Shown: positions 10,791-20,052 of the stretch, in pieces | How positions within the stretch are numbered: the first letter of the stretch is position 1 | How the letters are laid out: each line of letters begins with the position of its first letter | Assembly (NCBI GenBank): GCA_022009815.1 | Contig: CP091725.1 | Span: 620,001-684,000, forward strand | DNA: 64,000 nucleotides | Origin: Bacteroidales bacterium | GTDB lineage: Bacteria > Bacteroidota > Bacteroidia > Bacteroidales > Muribaculaceae | Reading direction: 5' to 3' | Position numbers and translations under genes: made by a program | Notes under the pieces: model-generated | Database searches by the model: none | What the model saw: the letters and a program-made list of their open reading frames with translations, nothing else | What the model was told of the DNA's origin: nothing

Positions 10791-11588
10791 TCAGTTCTTG
10801 TTTTCGTTGTCGTAAGCATGAAGGCGCATCATCATCTGGTCGAAATCCACCTGATGCGCATCAAATTCCGGCCCGTCGATGCAGACGAAGCGCGTACGGC
10901 CGCCTACGGTAACCCGACAGGCACCACACATGCCTGTGCCGTCGACCATGATGGTGTTGAGCGAGCAGACGGTGGGGATGTCGTATTTTTTTGTAAGCAG
11001 TGCGACAAACTTCATCATCACTGCCGGACCGATGGTCACTACCTGGTCCACCTTCTCGCGGTTGATCACTTGCTCCACGCCTTCGGTCACCAGTCCTTTC
11101 TGCCCGTAGGAGCCGTCGTCGGTCATTATCACCACTTCGTCGCTTGAGCGGCGCACCTCGTCCTCAAGTATAATCAAATCCTTGGTGCGTCCGGCGAGCA
11201 CGCTGACCACGCGGTTGCCGGCTTGCTTCATGGCGCGGATGATTGGCAACAACGGCGCTACGCCTACGCCGCCGCCACAACACACCACGGTGCCCACCTT
11301 TTCTATCTTGGTGGCTTGTCCCAACGGGCCTACCACATCGTGGAGGCTATCGCCTACTGCCTTGTCGCAGATTTTTTTTGTCGACTTGCCTACAGCCTGC
11401 ACCACAAGGGTTATTGTCCCGGTGGCGGTGTCGGAGTCGGCGATGGTCAGCGGGATGCGCTCGCCATGCTCGTCGGCACGGACAATCACGAAATGCCCGG
11501 CACGGCGCGAGCGTGCTATCAGCGGCGCCTCTACCACAAGCTGCACCACCTTTTCCGAGAAATGCTTTTTATCTATAATCTTATTCAT
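10791..11588 (-). CDS. nfnA: NfnA/SudB-like FAD/NAD(P)-binding subunit
   Basis: This is a ferredoxin-NADP reductase-fold protein of 265 residues with an N-terminal FAD-binding barrel (RAGHFVIVRADEHGERIPLTIAD). The NAD(P)-binding domain contains CCGGGVGVAPLLPI, and the C-terminal [2Fe-2S] site has cysteines in GMCGACRVT plus a third in RFVCIDGPEFDAH (about C221, C224, C236). This architecture is shared by PyrK, SudB and NfnA. Its immediate partner being a full GltD-like flavoprotein with two [4Fe-4S] motifs points to NfnA. It would supply NADPH from NADH plus reduced ferredoxin. A minus-strand TAACTTTG at 11624-11631 is the likely -7 promoter. Confidence 0.88.
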   Translation of the reverse strand: MNKIIDKKHFSEKVVQLVVEAPLIARSRRAGHFVIVRADEHGERIPLTIADSDTATGTITLVVQAVGKSTKKICDKAVGDSLHDVVGPLGQATKIEKVGTVVCCGGGVGVAPLLPIIRAMKQAGNRVVSVLAGRTKDLIILEDEVRRSSDEVVIMTDDGSYGQKGLVTEGVEQVINREKVDQVVTIGPAVMMKFVALLTKKYDIPTVCSLNTIMVDGTGMCGACRVTVGGRTRFVCIDGPEFDAHQVDFDQMMMRLHAYDNENKN

Positions 11589-11706
11589 TGTCGTAACGTG
11601 TTAGGTCTATTTTTTTCAGCTCTCAAAGTTAGCCAATTTTCTGCCAAATCCACCAATCTTTATCCCTATAATTGCATTTCCTCACGAATCGCTTGTTTAT
11701 CTATTG

Positions 11707-11738
11707 TTTGGAGGATTGGACTTTTCTATTTACCTTTA
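11707..11738 (+). promoter_or_regulatory. Probable promoter of the AAA/PD-(D/E)XK gene
   Basis: TTTG at 11707-11710 is followed after 20 bp by TACCTTTA at 11731-11738, a one-base variant of the TAnnTTTG -7 element. It lies 26 bp upstream of the start codon. Confidence 0.5.
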
Positions 11739-11764
11739 CGTCAAATTCATAAAAGGAAAAGATT

Positions 11765-13323
11765 ATGTCACGAAAACTATACCCTATCGGCATACAGACG
11801 TTTGAGCGTATACGCAAGGAAGATATGCTGTATGTAGACAAGACTGAATACGTCTACCACATGACGCATACCGATGGCAAATATTTTTTCCTTAGCCGAC
11901 CGCGCCGATTCGGCAAGTCGCTTCTTGTGTCCACATTGCACAGCTATTTTGAGGGCAAGCGCGAGCTGTTCAACGGGCTTGCCATAGAACGGCTTGAAAA
12001 AGAATGGACTGAATATCCAGTGCTGCATTTCGACATGTCGGGAGGCAAGCATATGGAAAAAGACCAGTTGGACCGTTATCTCGACAGAATCCTGACGGAG
12101 CAGGAAGAGACGTGGGGCATTGTCAAACCGGCTGTCGACGCAAACGACAGGCTTGACGCGCTCATCAAGGCTGCGTACTCCAGGACTGGCCGCCAAGTCG
12201 TTGTGCTTATTGATGAGTATGACGCTCCGCTGCTCGACGTGGTGCATGAGGATGTGAAACTGCCGTTGTTGCGCAACGTGATGCGCAATTTCTACAGTCC
12301 GCTGAAAAAAAATGATCCGTATCTTCGCTTCGTTTTTCTAACGGGCATCACCAAATTCTCGCAACTGAGCATTTTCAGCGAGCTGAACAACATCGTAAAC
12401 ATCAGTATGAATGAGAATTACGCTGGCATTTGCGGAATCACCGAAGATGAGTTGACAACGCAGATGGACAGCGACATTTCTTCCCTCGCCGATCGATGCG
12501 GAATCTCAGAAACACAGGCTTTGGCGCGGCTGAAGGAGCATTACGACGGCTATCATTTCACTTGGCCGTCGCCCGACGTCTTCAACCCGTTCAGCTTGCT
12601 GAATTGTCTTGCCGAGGGTAAGTTCAACTCTTATTGGTTTGGTTCGGGCACTCCTACATATCTCATCAACATGATGCGCAAATTCAACGTTCTACCGTCG
12701 CAATTGGGCAGGACAAGGGTGAAATTGTCATCTTTTGACGCCGCAACGGAGACTATGCCGTCGCTAACGCCTCTGCTATATCAGAGCGGATACCTCACAA
12801 TCAAAGGCTATGAGGACGAGACTGATGTATATACGCTTGATTTCCCAAACAAAGAGATTGTTGTTGGGCTTTTCGACAGTCTTCTGCCTGGATATCTTGA
12901 CAATGCAATCGATTCTGGCAGAGTGGCAATTGCCGATGTTTCTGTGCTGCTTAAGCACGGCAGGCTGAACGAGGCTCTGACGCTGCTGCGCGATTTCTCG
13001 CATCGGTGCCATATTGCGACAACACCAACTACGAAGGACATTACCAGCAGGTGTTTTTCATTATCTTTGCGTTGCTCACCAACTACAATATCATTGTGGA
13101 GCAACGCACGGCAAGAGGCCGTATAGACGTGGTTCTTGAAACTGCCGACACGGTCTACATCTTCGAACTGAAATTTGGAGAGGATGCCAATCTGGCTTTG
13201 GCGCAAATCAATGCCAGACACTATGCCGACGCATACGCAATCCGAGGCAAGCGTATTGTGAAAGCCGGACTTTGCTTCTATACAAGAAACAATTCCAACA
13301 TTCTCGATTGGGTGATTGAATGA
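11765..13323 (+). CDS. AAA-ATPase-like / PD-(D/E)XK nuclease family protein, frameshifted
   Basis: This belongs to the large Bacteroidales family with an N-terminal AAA-ATPase_like domain (formerly DUF1703) and a C-terminal PD-(D/E)XK nuclease-like domain. The Walker A-type motif RPRRFGKSLL lies near residues 45-54, Walker B VVVLIDEYDAPL follows, and the C-terminus carries GRIDVVLETADTVYIFELKFG-type residues (the D and ExK of the nuclease core). A one-base deletion near 12998 separates the domains; joined, the protein is about 519 residues. The family occurs in many scattered copies per genome and its biological role is not established. A strong terminator follows. Confidence 0.85.
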
Positions 13324-13340
13324 CGGCTGACGAAACAGCA

Positions 13341-13381
13341 CAAACGCCCTCCGACAGGACAATTCCTGCGGAGGGCGTTTG
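13341..13381. terminator. Bidirectional terminator between convergent genes
   Basis: A 13-bp perfect stem (13341-13353 with 13369-13381) plus an inner CAGGA/TCCTG pairing is followed by GTGTTTTTG on the plus strand. It lies between the stop codons of the AAA/nuclease gene (plus) and the Bax-inhibitor gene (minus). Confidence 0.8.
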
Positions 13382-13401
13382 TGTTTTTGTATGCCTGTGG
13401 C

Positions 13402-14114
13402 TTAGTTTCTGCTGTTGCCGAAGAAGCGGAGCAGATAGAGGAACAGGTTGATGAAGTCAAGATAGAGTGTCAACGCGCCGATTGTGGCGATTTTGCCCAC
13501 TTGCGACGAGTCGCTGTACTGCACCATTTGTTTGATTTTCTGAGTGTCCCATGCGGTGAGGCCGATGAAGATTGCCACGCCGGCAAACGAAATCAGCCAC
13601 TCAAGGGTGCTGCTGCCCACGAAGATGTTGACAAGCGTTGTGATAATCAAGCCGATAAGCGCCATAAACAGGAACGAGCCCATTTTCGTGAGGTCGCGGC
13701 TGGTCAGATAGCCGTAGATGCTCATCGCGCCAAACACGCCCGCTGTTATGACAAAGGTGTAGGCTATCGACCCGAGCTCAAACGCCCAGAATATCGACGA
13801 GAACACCACGCCGTTGAGCACGGCGTAAAGGAAGAACAACGAGGTGGCGGCAAACGTGCTGAGTTTGTTGATGGCTCCCGTGATTGCTATCACGCAGGCA
13901 AACTCGGCGATTATCAAGCCCCAGAATGTCAGACGGCTTGAGAAGATGGCGCTCATTATCGCTGGTGTCGATGCCACATAGAGTGCAACGCCGGCGGTGA
14001 CGAGCAGACCGAGAAACATTCGCATATAGACGCTGCGCATCACTTTCGACACGCTGTGGGTCAACGTTATGGTTGGCTGTGCCCCATAACCGTATTGCTG
14101 ATTGTAATTTCCAT
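13402..14114 (-). CDS. Bax inhibitor-1/YccA family membrane protein
   Basis: This is a seven-helix integral membrane protein of the UPF0005/BI-1 (TMBIM) family. Successive hydrophobic helices run through the whole sequence, and the C-terminal part (FIGLTAWDTQKIKQM and GALTLYLDFINLFLYLLR) is the family signature. Members are proposed pH-sensitive calcium-leak channels; the bacterial role is unsettled. The open frame starts at 14064, but upstream sequence in the same frame continues as YNQQYGYGAQPTITLTHSV. An ATG at 14114 joins it if one A is restored in a short A-run near 14107, which I take as the true start. It is monocistronic. Confidence 0.88.
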
Positions 14115-14207
14115 ATTTTCTGTTTTTTTAAAAGTTGTCGGTGAAGATAACGCTATTTTTCAGCATTAGGTTCACCGACATTGTTAATTATCCATAATCA
14201 ACCACTT

Positions 14208-15998
14208 TTACATGCGTTCCGGCACTTCGATGCCGAGCATCCAGAAGCCTTGGCGGATGATGTCGCCTACGGTGCGCGACAATGTCAGGCGGAAGCCGCG
14301 CAGGTCGGCGTTTTCCTCGCCGAGGATTTTATAGTCGTGGTAGAACTGGTTGTATTCTTTCACAAGTTCGTAGACGTAGTTGGCAACCAACGCCGGGCTG
14401 TAGGTGCGACCTGCCTCGGCTACGATTGCCGGGAAGTCGGCGAGACGCTGGATGAGCGATATCTCTTTGTCGTTGAGCGCAACTGCCGATGCGTCAAACG
14501 CTTCGCTGACCTGCTTGTCGGCTGCCTTGCGAAGCACCGACTGGATGCGGGCGTAGGTGTACTGCACAAACGGTCCGGTGTTGCCGTTGAAGTCGATAGA
14601 CTCTTTCGGGTTGAACGTCATGTTCTTGCGTGGGTCGACTTTAAGAATGAAATATTTCAACGCGCCGAGTCCGATGATTGCCGAAATCTTGTCGGCCTCT
14701 TCCTGTGGAAGGTCCTGCAGCTTGCCCATCTCTGCCGACATCTCTTTGGCGTTCTGCACCATGGCGTCCATCAGGTCGTCGGCGTCGACTACGGTGCCTT
14801 CGCGCGACTTCATCTTGCCTTCTGGCAGCTCTACCATTCCGTATGAGAAGTGCACAAGGTCCTTGCCCCATTTGAAGCCAAGCTTGTCGAGCAGCAGCGA
14901 GAGCACCTGGAAGTGGTAGTTTTGCTCGTTGCCCACCACATAAATCATCTTGTCTATAGGATAGTCCTGGTAGCGCAGTTTCGCCGTACCGATGTCCTGG
15001 GTCATATACACTGATGTGCCGTCGCTGCGGAGCAGCAGTTTGTGGTCGAGTCCGTCGGCGGTAAGGTCTGCCCACACGGAGTTGTCTTCCTTGCGGTACA
15101 TGATGCCTTTCTCCAAGCCTTCAAGCACCTTCTCCTTACCCTCGAGATATGTCTGGCTTTCATAGTAGATTTTGTCGAAGTCTACGCCCAGACGCTTGTA
15201 GGTCTCGTCAAATCCGGCATACACCCATGAGTTCATCGTGCGCCACAGCGAACGCACCTCCTCGTCGCCGGCTTCCCAGCGGCGGAGCATCTCGCGTGCC
15301 TCCTGCATCAATGGCGACGCTGCCTCGGCCTCTTCCTTGGTCATGCCTTTCTCCTCGAGCGCCTTCACTTCAGCTTTATAGTGCTTGTCGAAAGCCACAT
15401 AGAAATCGCCGATAAGGTGGTCGCCCTTCTTGCCGGTCGATTCCGGAGTAGCGCCGTTGCCCCACTTCTGCCATGCGAGCATCGATTTGCAGATATGGAT
15501 GCCGCGGTCGTTCACGATATTGGTTTTCACCACCTTGTAGCCATTGGCCTGCATGATGCGCGACAGGCTGTAGCCAAGCAGGTTGTTGCGCACGTGGCCG
15601 AGGTGAAGCGGCTTGTTGGTGTTTGGCGACGAATATTCAATCATCACCAGCTCGCTGTTGTCGTCGGCGGTCTTGAAGCCATAGTCTTTTGTTGCGTGGA
15701 TATGGTCGAGCACTCCGAGCCAGAATTTCGGCTCTACAGTGATGTTGAGGAAGCCCTTTATCACGTTATACTCCTTCACCGCCTCGCAGTTGGCAACGAG
15801 ATAATCACCTATCTCCTTGGCTGTTGCGTCGGGTGCTTTGTGCGACGCTTTCAAGAATGGGAATACCACGATTGTAAGGTTGCCTTCAAACTCTTTTTTC
15901 GTTGTTTGAGGCACGATGGTTGAAGCCTCTACCTCCAAACCATAGAGCGACTTCAGCGCCTCGGCTGTAGCCGCAGAAATGATGTTATCTATCGACAT
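14208..15998 (-). CDS. argS: Arginyl-tRNA synthetase
   Basis: ArgS charges tRNA-Arg with arginine. The intact 596-residue frame has the class I signature HLGH at residues 132-135 within NTNKPLHLGHVRNN. The KMSKS region is replaced by GKMKSREG, as is common in ArgS. The DALR anticodon-binding domain (YTYARIQSVLRKA to the C-terminal VPERM) is complete. The promoter lies in a Bacteroidales intergenic repeat just upstream. Confidence 0.98.
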   Translation of the reverse strand: MSIDNIISAATAEALKSLYGLEVEASTIVPQTTKKEFEGNLTIVVFPFLKASHKAPDATAKEIGDYLVANCEAVKEYNVIKGFLNITVEPKFWLGVLDHIHATKDYGFKTADDNSELVMIEYSSPNTNKPLHLGHVRNNLLGYSLSRIMQANGYKVVKTNIVNDRGIHICKSMLAWQKWGNGATPESTGKKGDHLIGDFYVAFDKHYKAEVKALEEKGMTKEEAEAASPLMQEAREMLRRWEAGDEEVRSLWRTMNSWVYAGFDETYKRLGVDFDKIYYESQTYLEGKEKVLEGLEKGIMYRKEDNSVWADLTADGLDHKLLLRSDGTSVYMTQDIGTAKLRYQDYPIDKMIYVVGNEQNYHFQVLSLLLDKLGFKWGKDLVHFSYGMVELPEGKMKSREGTVVDADDLMDAMVQNAKEMSAEMGKLQDLPQEEADKISAIIGLGALKYFILKVDPRKNMTFNPKESIDFNGNTGPFVQYTYARIQSVLRKAADKQVSEAFDASAVALNDKEISLIQRLADFPAIVAEAGRTYSPALVANYVYELVKEYNQFYHDYKILGEENADLRGFRLTLSRTVGDIIRQGFWMLGIEVPERM

Positions 15999-16035
15999 TT
16001 ATATGATTATTTTCTAATTATCTTAATTTCAGACT

Positions 16036-16184
16036 GCAAAGATAGTGCAAGATGAGTGAAGAGCAAAACAAATTTATTTGATTTTGCTCTTCCGAATCGC
16101 AGCCTATCTTATTTAAAGATAGTGCAAGGCGAGTGAAAATCAAAATCAAGCTTGCTTGAAATTTTTGATTTTCCACTTCACTTA
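16036..16184. repeat. Two tandem copies of a Bacteroidales intergenic promoter-bearing repeat
   Basis: Two related segments, beginning GCAAAGATAGTGCAAGATGAGTG (16036) and AAAGATAGTGCAAGGCGAGTG (16115), each continue into an AT-rich inverted repeat around CAAATTTATTTG or CAAGCTTGCTTG. On the minus strand both carry TATCTTTG/TATCTTTA followed 19 bp further upstream by TTTG. I recall this AAAGATAGTGCAAG motif as frequent between genes in Bacteroides and Prevotella genomes. Confidence 0.65.
16037..16067 (-). promoter_or_regulatory. argS promoter
   Basis: The minus strand reads TTTG (16064-16067), 19 bp, then TATCTTTG (16037-16044), an exact Bacteroidetes promoter about 40 bp upstream of the argS start. 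Confidence 0.7.
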
Positions 16185-16238
16185 GAGTCCTTAGAGTCCT
16201 TAAAGTCTTTAGAGTCTTTAGAGCCCCTAGAGTCCCTC
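16181..16238. repeat. 9-bp tandem repeat
   Basis: Six to seven imperfect copies of CTTAGAGTC lie head to tail (CTTAGAGTC, CTTAGAGTC, CTTAAAGTC, TTTAGAGTC and so on). No coding potential is seen. The repeat lies between the argS promoter repeat and the left end of the first IS110 element. Confidence 0.75.
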
Positions 16239-16271
16239 AAACTATTTTTTTAAAAATCAAATTCTTTTCAG

Positions 16272-16279
16272 TAGCTTTG
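16272..16279 (+). promoter_or_regulatory. -7 promoter element at the left edge of IS110 copy 1
   Basis: TAGCTTTG matches TAnnTTTG and is followed by CACAC. Before the insertion it probably drove the helicase gene now lying on the far side of the element. A T-run rather than TTTG lies at the -33 position. Confidence 0.4.
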
Positions 16280-16283
16280 CACA

Positions 16284-16528
16284 CACCTTAGATTTGCAGC
16301 GGCAAACCGAAACTGAAATAGAAATGGTAAATTTGCAGTGAAAAAATAAATATTGAAAGAAAGGAAGACAGAGAGTGAACCATTTTGCGCCAGGGGAAAT
16401 ACCCGTGTTCATATTAGGACTCTCCGCCTTTCCCGTCCGGAGACCTGTATAAAAATAAAACACCTGTTGTTAAGGTAGTTAGGTTAGGGACGAGTTCCTT
16501 TCTCTCGTTGTTTGTCAACTACAAAGTT
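16284..16528 (+). other. Structured non-coding left end of IS110 copy 1 (candidate bridge RNA)
   Basis: There is no plausible gene in these 245 bp. They contain a TCTCCG/CGGAGA hairpin (16421-16426 with 16438-16443) and a GGAA/TTCC-type long-range pairing. Two blocks are shared with the other IS110 element at the same position: GACAG-GA-GTGAAC (16367-16380) and GGACTCTCCG (16417-16426). IS110-group elements are known to encode a bridge RNA in this position; assignment here is inference. Confidence 0.45.
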
Positions 16529-17531
16529 ATGCAAAATTTTTATTTCATCGGCATAGATGTCTCGAAAAAGAAACTGGACATCTGTGTAATGTCAAATTCA
16601 AAGGTCCTCAAAGAGGAACAAGTAAGTAATCACCCGCAGGCCATCGCCACTCTGATAGCAGGCATAAAAGAAGAACTGAGCATGAGCAACAACTGTTTCA
16701 TCATCTGCGCGGAGCACACCGGCCAGTACACATATCCACTGATAGGGGCCTGCAAGTCGTAAGGCAGCAAGCTGTGGCTTGAAAAACGCCTCACAGATAA
16801 AAAACTGTTCCGGCGTAACACGCGGTAAAAATGACAAAGTGGACGCCCGCCGCATTGCCGAGTATGCCATGCGCTTCTTCGATAAAGCCAAGCCCTACCA
16901 GCGTCCTGCAGAGGAACTTATGCGCCTCAAGCAGCTGGAGGCGGAGCGCTCGCTCTACCTTACGGATATGGCGAAATACAAAGCGCAGCTGTCAGACCAG
17001 GAAGGCTTCATGGAGGATAAAATCTTCAAGCGCAAGGCAAAGCGTCTGAAGGAGATGATCAAGTCTCTTGAAAAGACGTTGAAAGAGATTGCCCAAGAGA
17101 TGGCTGATGTCATCGATTCTTCGGAAGAGCTATCCCGACAGATGAGATTGCTTAAGTCTGTGGAAGGCGTCGGACCGGTTGTCGCTATGAACATGATTAT
17201 AGCTACTGAAGCCTTTACACGCTTCGACAATCCCAGACAGTTCAACTGTTACGTCGGAGTCGCTCCATTCGCATACACATCCGGCTCGAGCCAACACTCT
17301 CGAAACAGAGTGTCTCAACGGGCCGTAAAATACATAAAATGCCTCCTTCACATGGCTGCCGTGGCGATTGCCCATAAGAAGACAGGCGATCTGAAAACAT
17401 ATTTTGAAAGAAAAGTCGCCGAAGGAAAAAACAAAATGACCGTATTAAACGCAGTGCGAGCAAAGCTCGTGGCTAGAATGTTCGCCGTAATCAGAAATAA
17501 TCGAGTTTATCAACCTATTTTATCAGTTTAG
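16529..17531 (+). pseudogene. IS110-family transposase (DEDD), disrupted
   Basis: The N-terminal RuvC-like domain begins FYFIGIDVSKKKLDICV with the first catalytic Asp; the second acidic site is CAEHTGQY and the third region is GKNDKVDARRIAEYA. The C-terminal Tnp_IS116/IS110/IS902 domain reads LKSVEGVGPVVAMNMI and CYVGVAPFAYTSGSS with its serine. Reading is interrupted by an in-frame TAA at about 16760 and a frame change in the A-run near 16780. Both are consistent with sequence error as well as real inactivation. Repaired length is about 334 residues, normal for the family. Confidence 0.85.
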
Positions 17532-17552
17532 GCTTGCACAAATCATAAAAAT

Positions 17553-18976
17553 ATGAACCAGACTGAACGCATAATCGGATCGGAGATACTCCGCAAACTT
17601 CCCTACGAGCCCAACAGCCAGCAGATGGAAATCATTGCCGCGCTGAGCAAGTTTGTCGCCGACACCGACGACCGCTCGGTCTTTCTGCTCAACGGATATG
17701 CGGGCACAGGAAAAACATCGCTCGCCGGAGCGCTTGTCGCAGCTTTGCCGGCGCTGCGCCGACAGGCTGTGCTGCTGGCGCCTACGGGACGGGCGGCGAA
17801 GGTGTTTGCGGCATACTCGCGCCACAGTGCATTCACCATACACCGCAAAATCTACCAAAGCCGGCGCTACAACCCCGAGGACTCGCATTTCTGCCTTGCA
17901 CGCAACAACCACAAGAACACGCTGTTTATTGTCGACGAGGCGTCGATGATTGCCAACAACGCGTCGGAAGGGGCGGTGTTTGGATCGGGATGCCTGCTCG
18001 ACGACCTTATCACCTACGTTTACAGCGGCGAGGGATGCCGCCTGATTCTGCTCGGCGACGTGGCTCAGCTGCCGCCGGTGGGCTACACCGACAGCCCGGC
18101 GCTCGCGCCTGCCACGCTGCAGGGCTACGGCCTCACGGTCTACAGCTTCTCGCTAACCGAGGTGGCGCGACAGCGCAGATCGTCGGGCATACTGCACAAC
18201 GCCACGATGATACGCCAAATCATCGCTTCGGGAAACTGGCGGCGCCGACGCTCGAAATCTCGGGGTTCGACGACGTGGAGACTGTGAGCGGTGAGTTTCT
18301 TTCGGAAAAAGTAGAGGAATGCTACGCGCAGGAGGGAGGCGCGGCTGAGACAATAATCATCACAAGGAGCAACAAGAGGGCGGTGATGTTCAACCAGGGA
18401 ATACGCGCACGGGTGCTGTATATGGACGCGGAAATAACCACCGGCGATATGCTGCTCGTGGCGAAAAACAACTATTTCTGGGCTGCCGACTACGACGGCA
18501 TCGACTTCATCGCAAACGGCGACGTGGCGGTGGTGAAACGCATCTCTGAGGTGACGGAGGAATACGGCTTCCGCTTTGCCGACGTGACGCTCGAGTTCCC
18601 CGACTACAACCATGCGGAAATCGATGCGAAAATAATCCTCGACGCGCTCTATGCGGAGTCGCCGGCGCTGTCGCGCGAGCAAAACAACAATCTGTACCTG
18701 CGTGTGATGGACGACTATGCCCACATCACGCGCAAAAGCGAGAAATACAAACGGCTGAAGCAGGACCCGTTTTTCAACGCGCTGCAAGTGAAGTTTGCCT
18801 ACTCCGTGACGTGCCACAAGGCGCAGGGCGGACAGTGGCGCAACGTGTTTGTCGACATGGGATACATCCCCGAGGAGGCATTCTCAAACGTCGACTTCTA
18901 CCGCTGGCTCTACACGTCGTTCACCCGAGCCACCGACCACATTTTCCTGATCAACCCTCCCCTCGCCACAAAATAA
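17553..18976 (+). CDS. RecD-like ATP-dependent DNA helicase (SF1), frameshifted
   Basis: This is a superfamily 1B helicase of about 474 residues related to RecD2 and Dda. Motifs in order are LNGYAGTGKTSLAGAL (Walker A, near residue 50), LLAPTGRAAKV (Ia), FIVDEASMI (Walker B/II), LLGDVAQLPPVG (III), and C-terminal FAYSVTCHKAQGGQW (V) and LYTSFTRATDHIFL (VI). One A is missing in a short run near 18233, after which the frame resumes exactly. Such proteins are likely genome-maintenance helicases. An IS110 element lies immediately upstream and probably separates the gene from its original promoter. Confidence 0.85.
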
Positions 18977-18979
18977 GCA

Positions 18980-19140
18980 CGCATCGTAGCGAGCGACGGC
19001 ACACTCCGGCACCAGCGTAGAGCCTACGGCGCGTCAGAGACGCGCTATTTTCAGTAACCCCATTCGTATGAGCGCAGCGAGGACGCATGGGGTGTCATGG
19101 CGGCTACCCACATAGGGCGCTTCGCAGATGCGCTACTACC
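18980..19140. repeat. GC-rich palindromic intergenic DNA
   Basis: This stretch holds CATCGTAGCGAGCGACGGCAC, a relative of CATCGTCGCAGAGCGACGGCAC in the 20-kb array. It also has a GCGCGT/ACGCGC hairpin (about 19031-19047) and an imperfect pair of CCCCAT/ATGGGG arms. No gene is seen between the helicase stop and the tRNA. Confidence 0.5.
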
Positions 19141-19245
19141 CCCAGAAAAGCTATGTAAGTTTTTGCGCGTGAAATTTGCACAATTTTAAAAGTTGGCGTA
19201 ACTTTGCTGCGCTTTTCCGCCAGCGCCCTCGGCGCAAGGCAGGCT

Positions 19246-19329
19246 GCCCGGATGGTGGAATGGTAGACACGAAGGACTTAAAATCCTTTGGCCATTGCGG
19301 CTGTGCGGGTTCAAGTCCCGCTCCGGGTA
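19246..19329 (+). tRNA. tRNA-Leu (anticodon UAA)
   Basis: The 84-nt sequence folds as a class II tRNA. The acceptor GCCCGGA pairs with TCCGGGT (one G-U), the anticodon loop CTTAAAA presents TAA, there is a variable arm, and the T-arm contains GGGTTCAAGTCCC. The 3' CCA is not encoded. Confidence 0.93.
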
Positions 19330-19389
19330 CTCAAAACGGCTGATAATCGCTCGATTGTCAGCCGTTTTTATTTTAAAGATAGATATTTT

Positions 19390-19878
19390 ATGAAGATACG
19401 CAAAGTTTTGGCGTCCGACCTGGACGCGGTGATGGAAATCGTCGACGCGGCGCGGGGCATAATGCGCGCCAGCGGAAACATGCTGCAGTGGACCGGCGGC
19501 TATCCCGACAAGACGGTGATGACTGCCGACATCCACCGGGGCGTGTGCTACGGATGCGAGGACGGTGGCAAGCTGTCTGCCGTGTTTTCTATGATCCCCG
19601 GCCCCGACCCTACATACGCGCATATCGACGGCGGCGAGTGGCTCAACGACGAGCCGTATCTGGTCGTACACCGCATTGCGAGCCTGCCGGAATGCCACGG
19701 CGTGATGGATGCCGTGCTCAACTTCTGCTACCGCCACTGCGACAACATCCGCATCGACACCCACCGCGACAACACCATCATGCGCCACTGCCTGCAGAAA
19801 GCGGGCTTCGCCTACTGCGGCATCATCTATCTCGCCAACGGCGACGAGCGGCTGGCTTTCCACCGCGCCGCCCGATAG
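19390..19878 (+). CDS. GNAT family N-acetyltransferase
   Basis: This is a 162-residue single-domain acetyltransferase. It starts MKIRKVLASDLDAVMEIVDAAR, a typical GNAT beta1-alpha1. The LVVHRIASLPECHGVMDAVLNFC segment corresponds to the acetyl-CoA binding region, although the Q/R-x-x-G-x-G/A pyrophosphate loop is degenerate. HRDNTIMRHCLQKAGFAYCG is the usual C-terminal motif. The start at 19390 is chosen over an upstream in-frame one that would overlap the tRNA-Leu. The substrate is unknown. GC-rich repeats follow directly. Confidence 0.8.
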   Translation: MKIRKVLASDLDAVMEIVDAARGIMRASGNMLQWTGGYPDKTVMTADIHRGVCYGCEDGGKLSAVFSMIPGPDPTYAHIDGGEWLNDEPYLVVHRIASLPECHGVMDAVLNFCYRHCDNIRIDTHRDNTIMRHCLQKAGFAYCGIIYLANGDERLAFHRAAR

Positions 19879-20052
19879 GGCATCATCGCCTCGCGCATAG
19901 TGGCGTACCTCCGGCACGCTGATGATGGGGGCGCACACGATGCCCCCGCACGCTCCGCTGCGCTATGCGTACGGGGTTACCGAAAAGTGGCGTCGCTCCG
20001 CGACGCGCCAACATAACCATCCCACGATGCCAGAGTAGAGCCGCCGCACCCC

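Larger units (their letters stand above)
16277..17540 (+). mobile_element. IS110-family insertion sequence, copy 1
   Basis: The element has one DEDD transposase gene, a 245-bp non-coding left end and almost no right non-coding sequence, the layout of IS110-group elements. The heptamer TTGCACA occurs at 16277-16283 and again at 17534-17540, bracketing about 1,257 bp, which I take as the shared core/target sequence. No terminal inverted repeats are seen, as expected for IS110. The right end stops only 12 bp before the helicase start codon. Confidence 0.65.

Noticed and set aside
14136..14180. Terminator for argS from the TGTCGGTGAA/TTCACCGACA inverted repeat
   Set aside because: The 10-bp arms are real, but the loop is 25 nt and the minus-strand tail is A-rich, so an intrinsic terminator is not supported.
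16257..16463. 68-codon minus-strand open frame in the IS110 left end
   Set aside because: No homology-like features; it overlaps the structured non-coding end expected for IS110.
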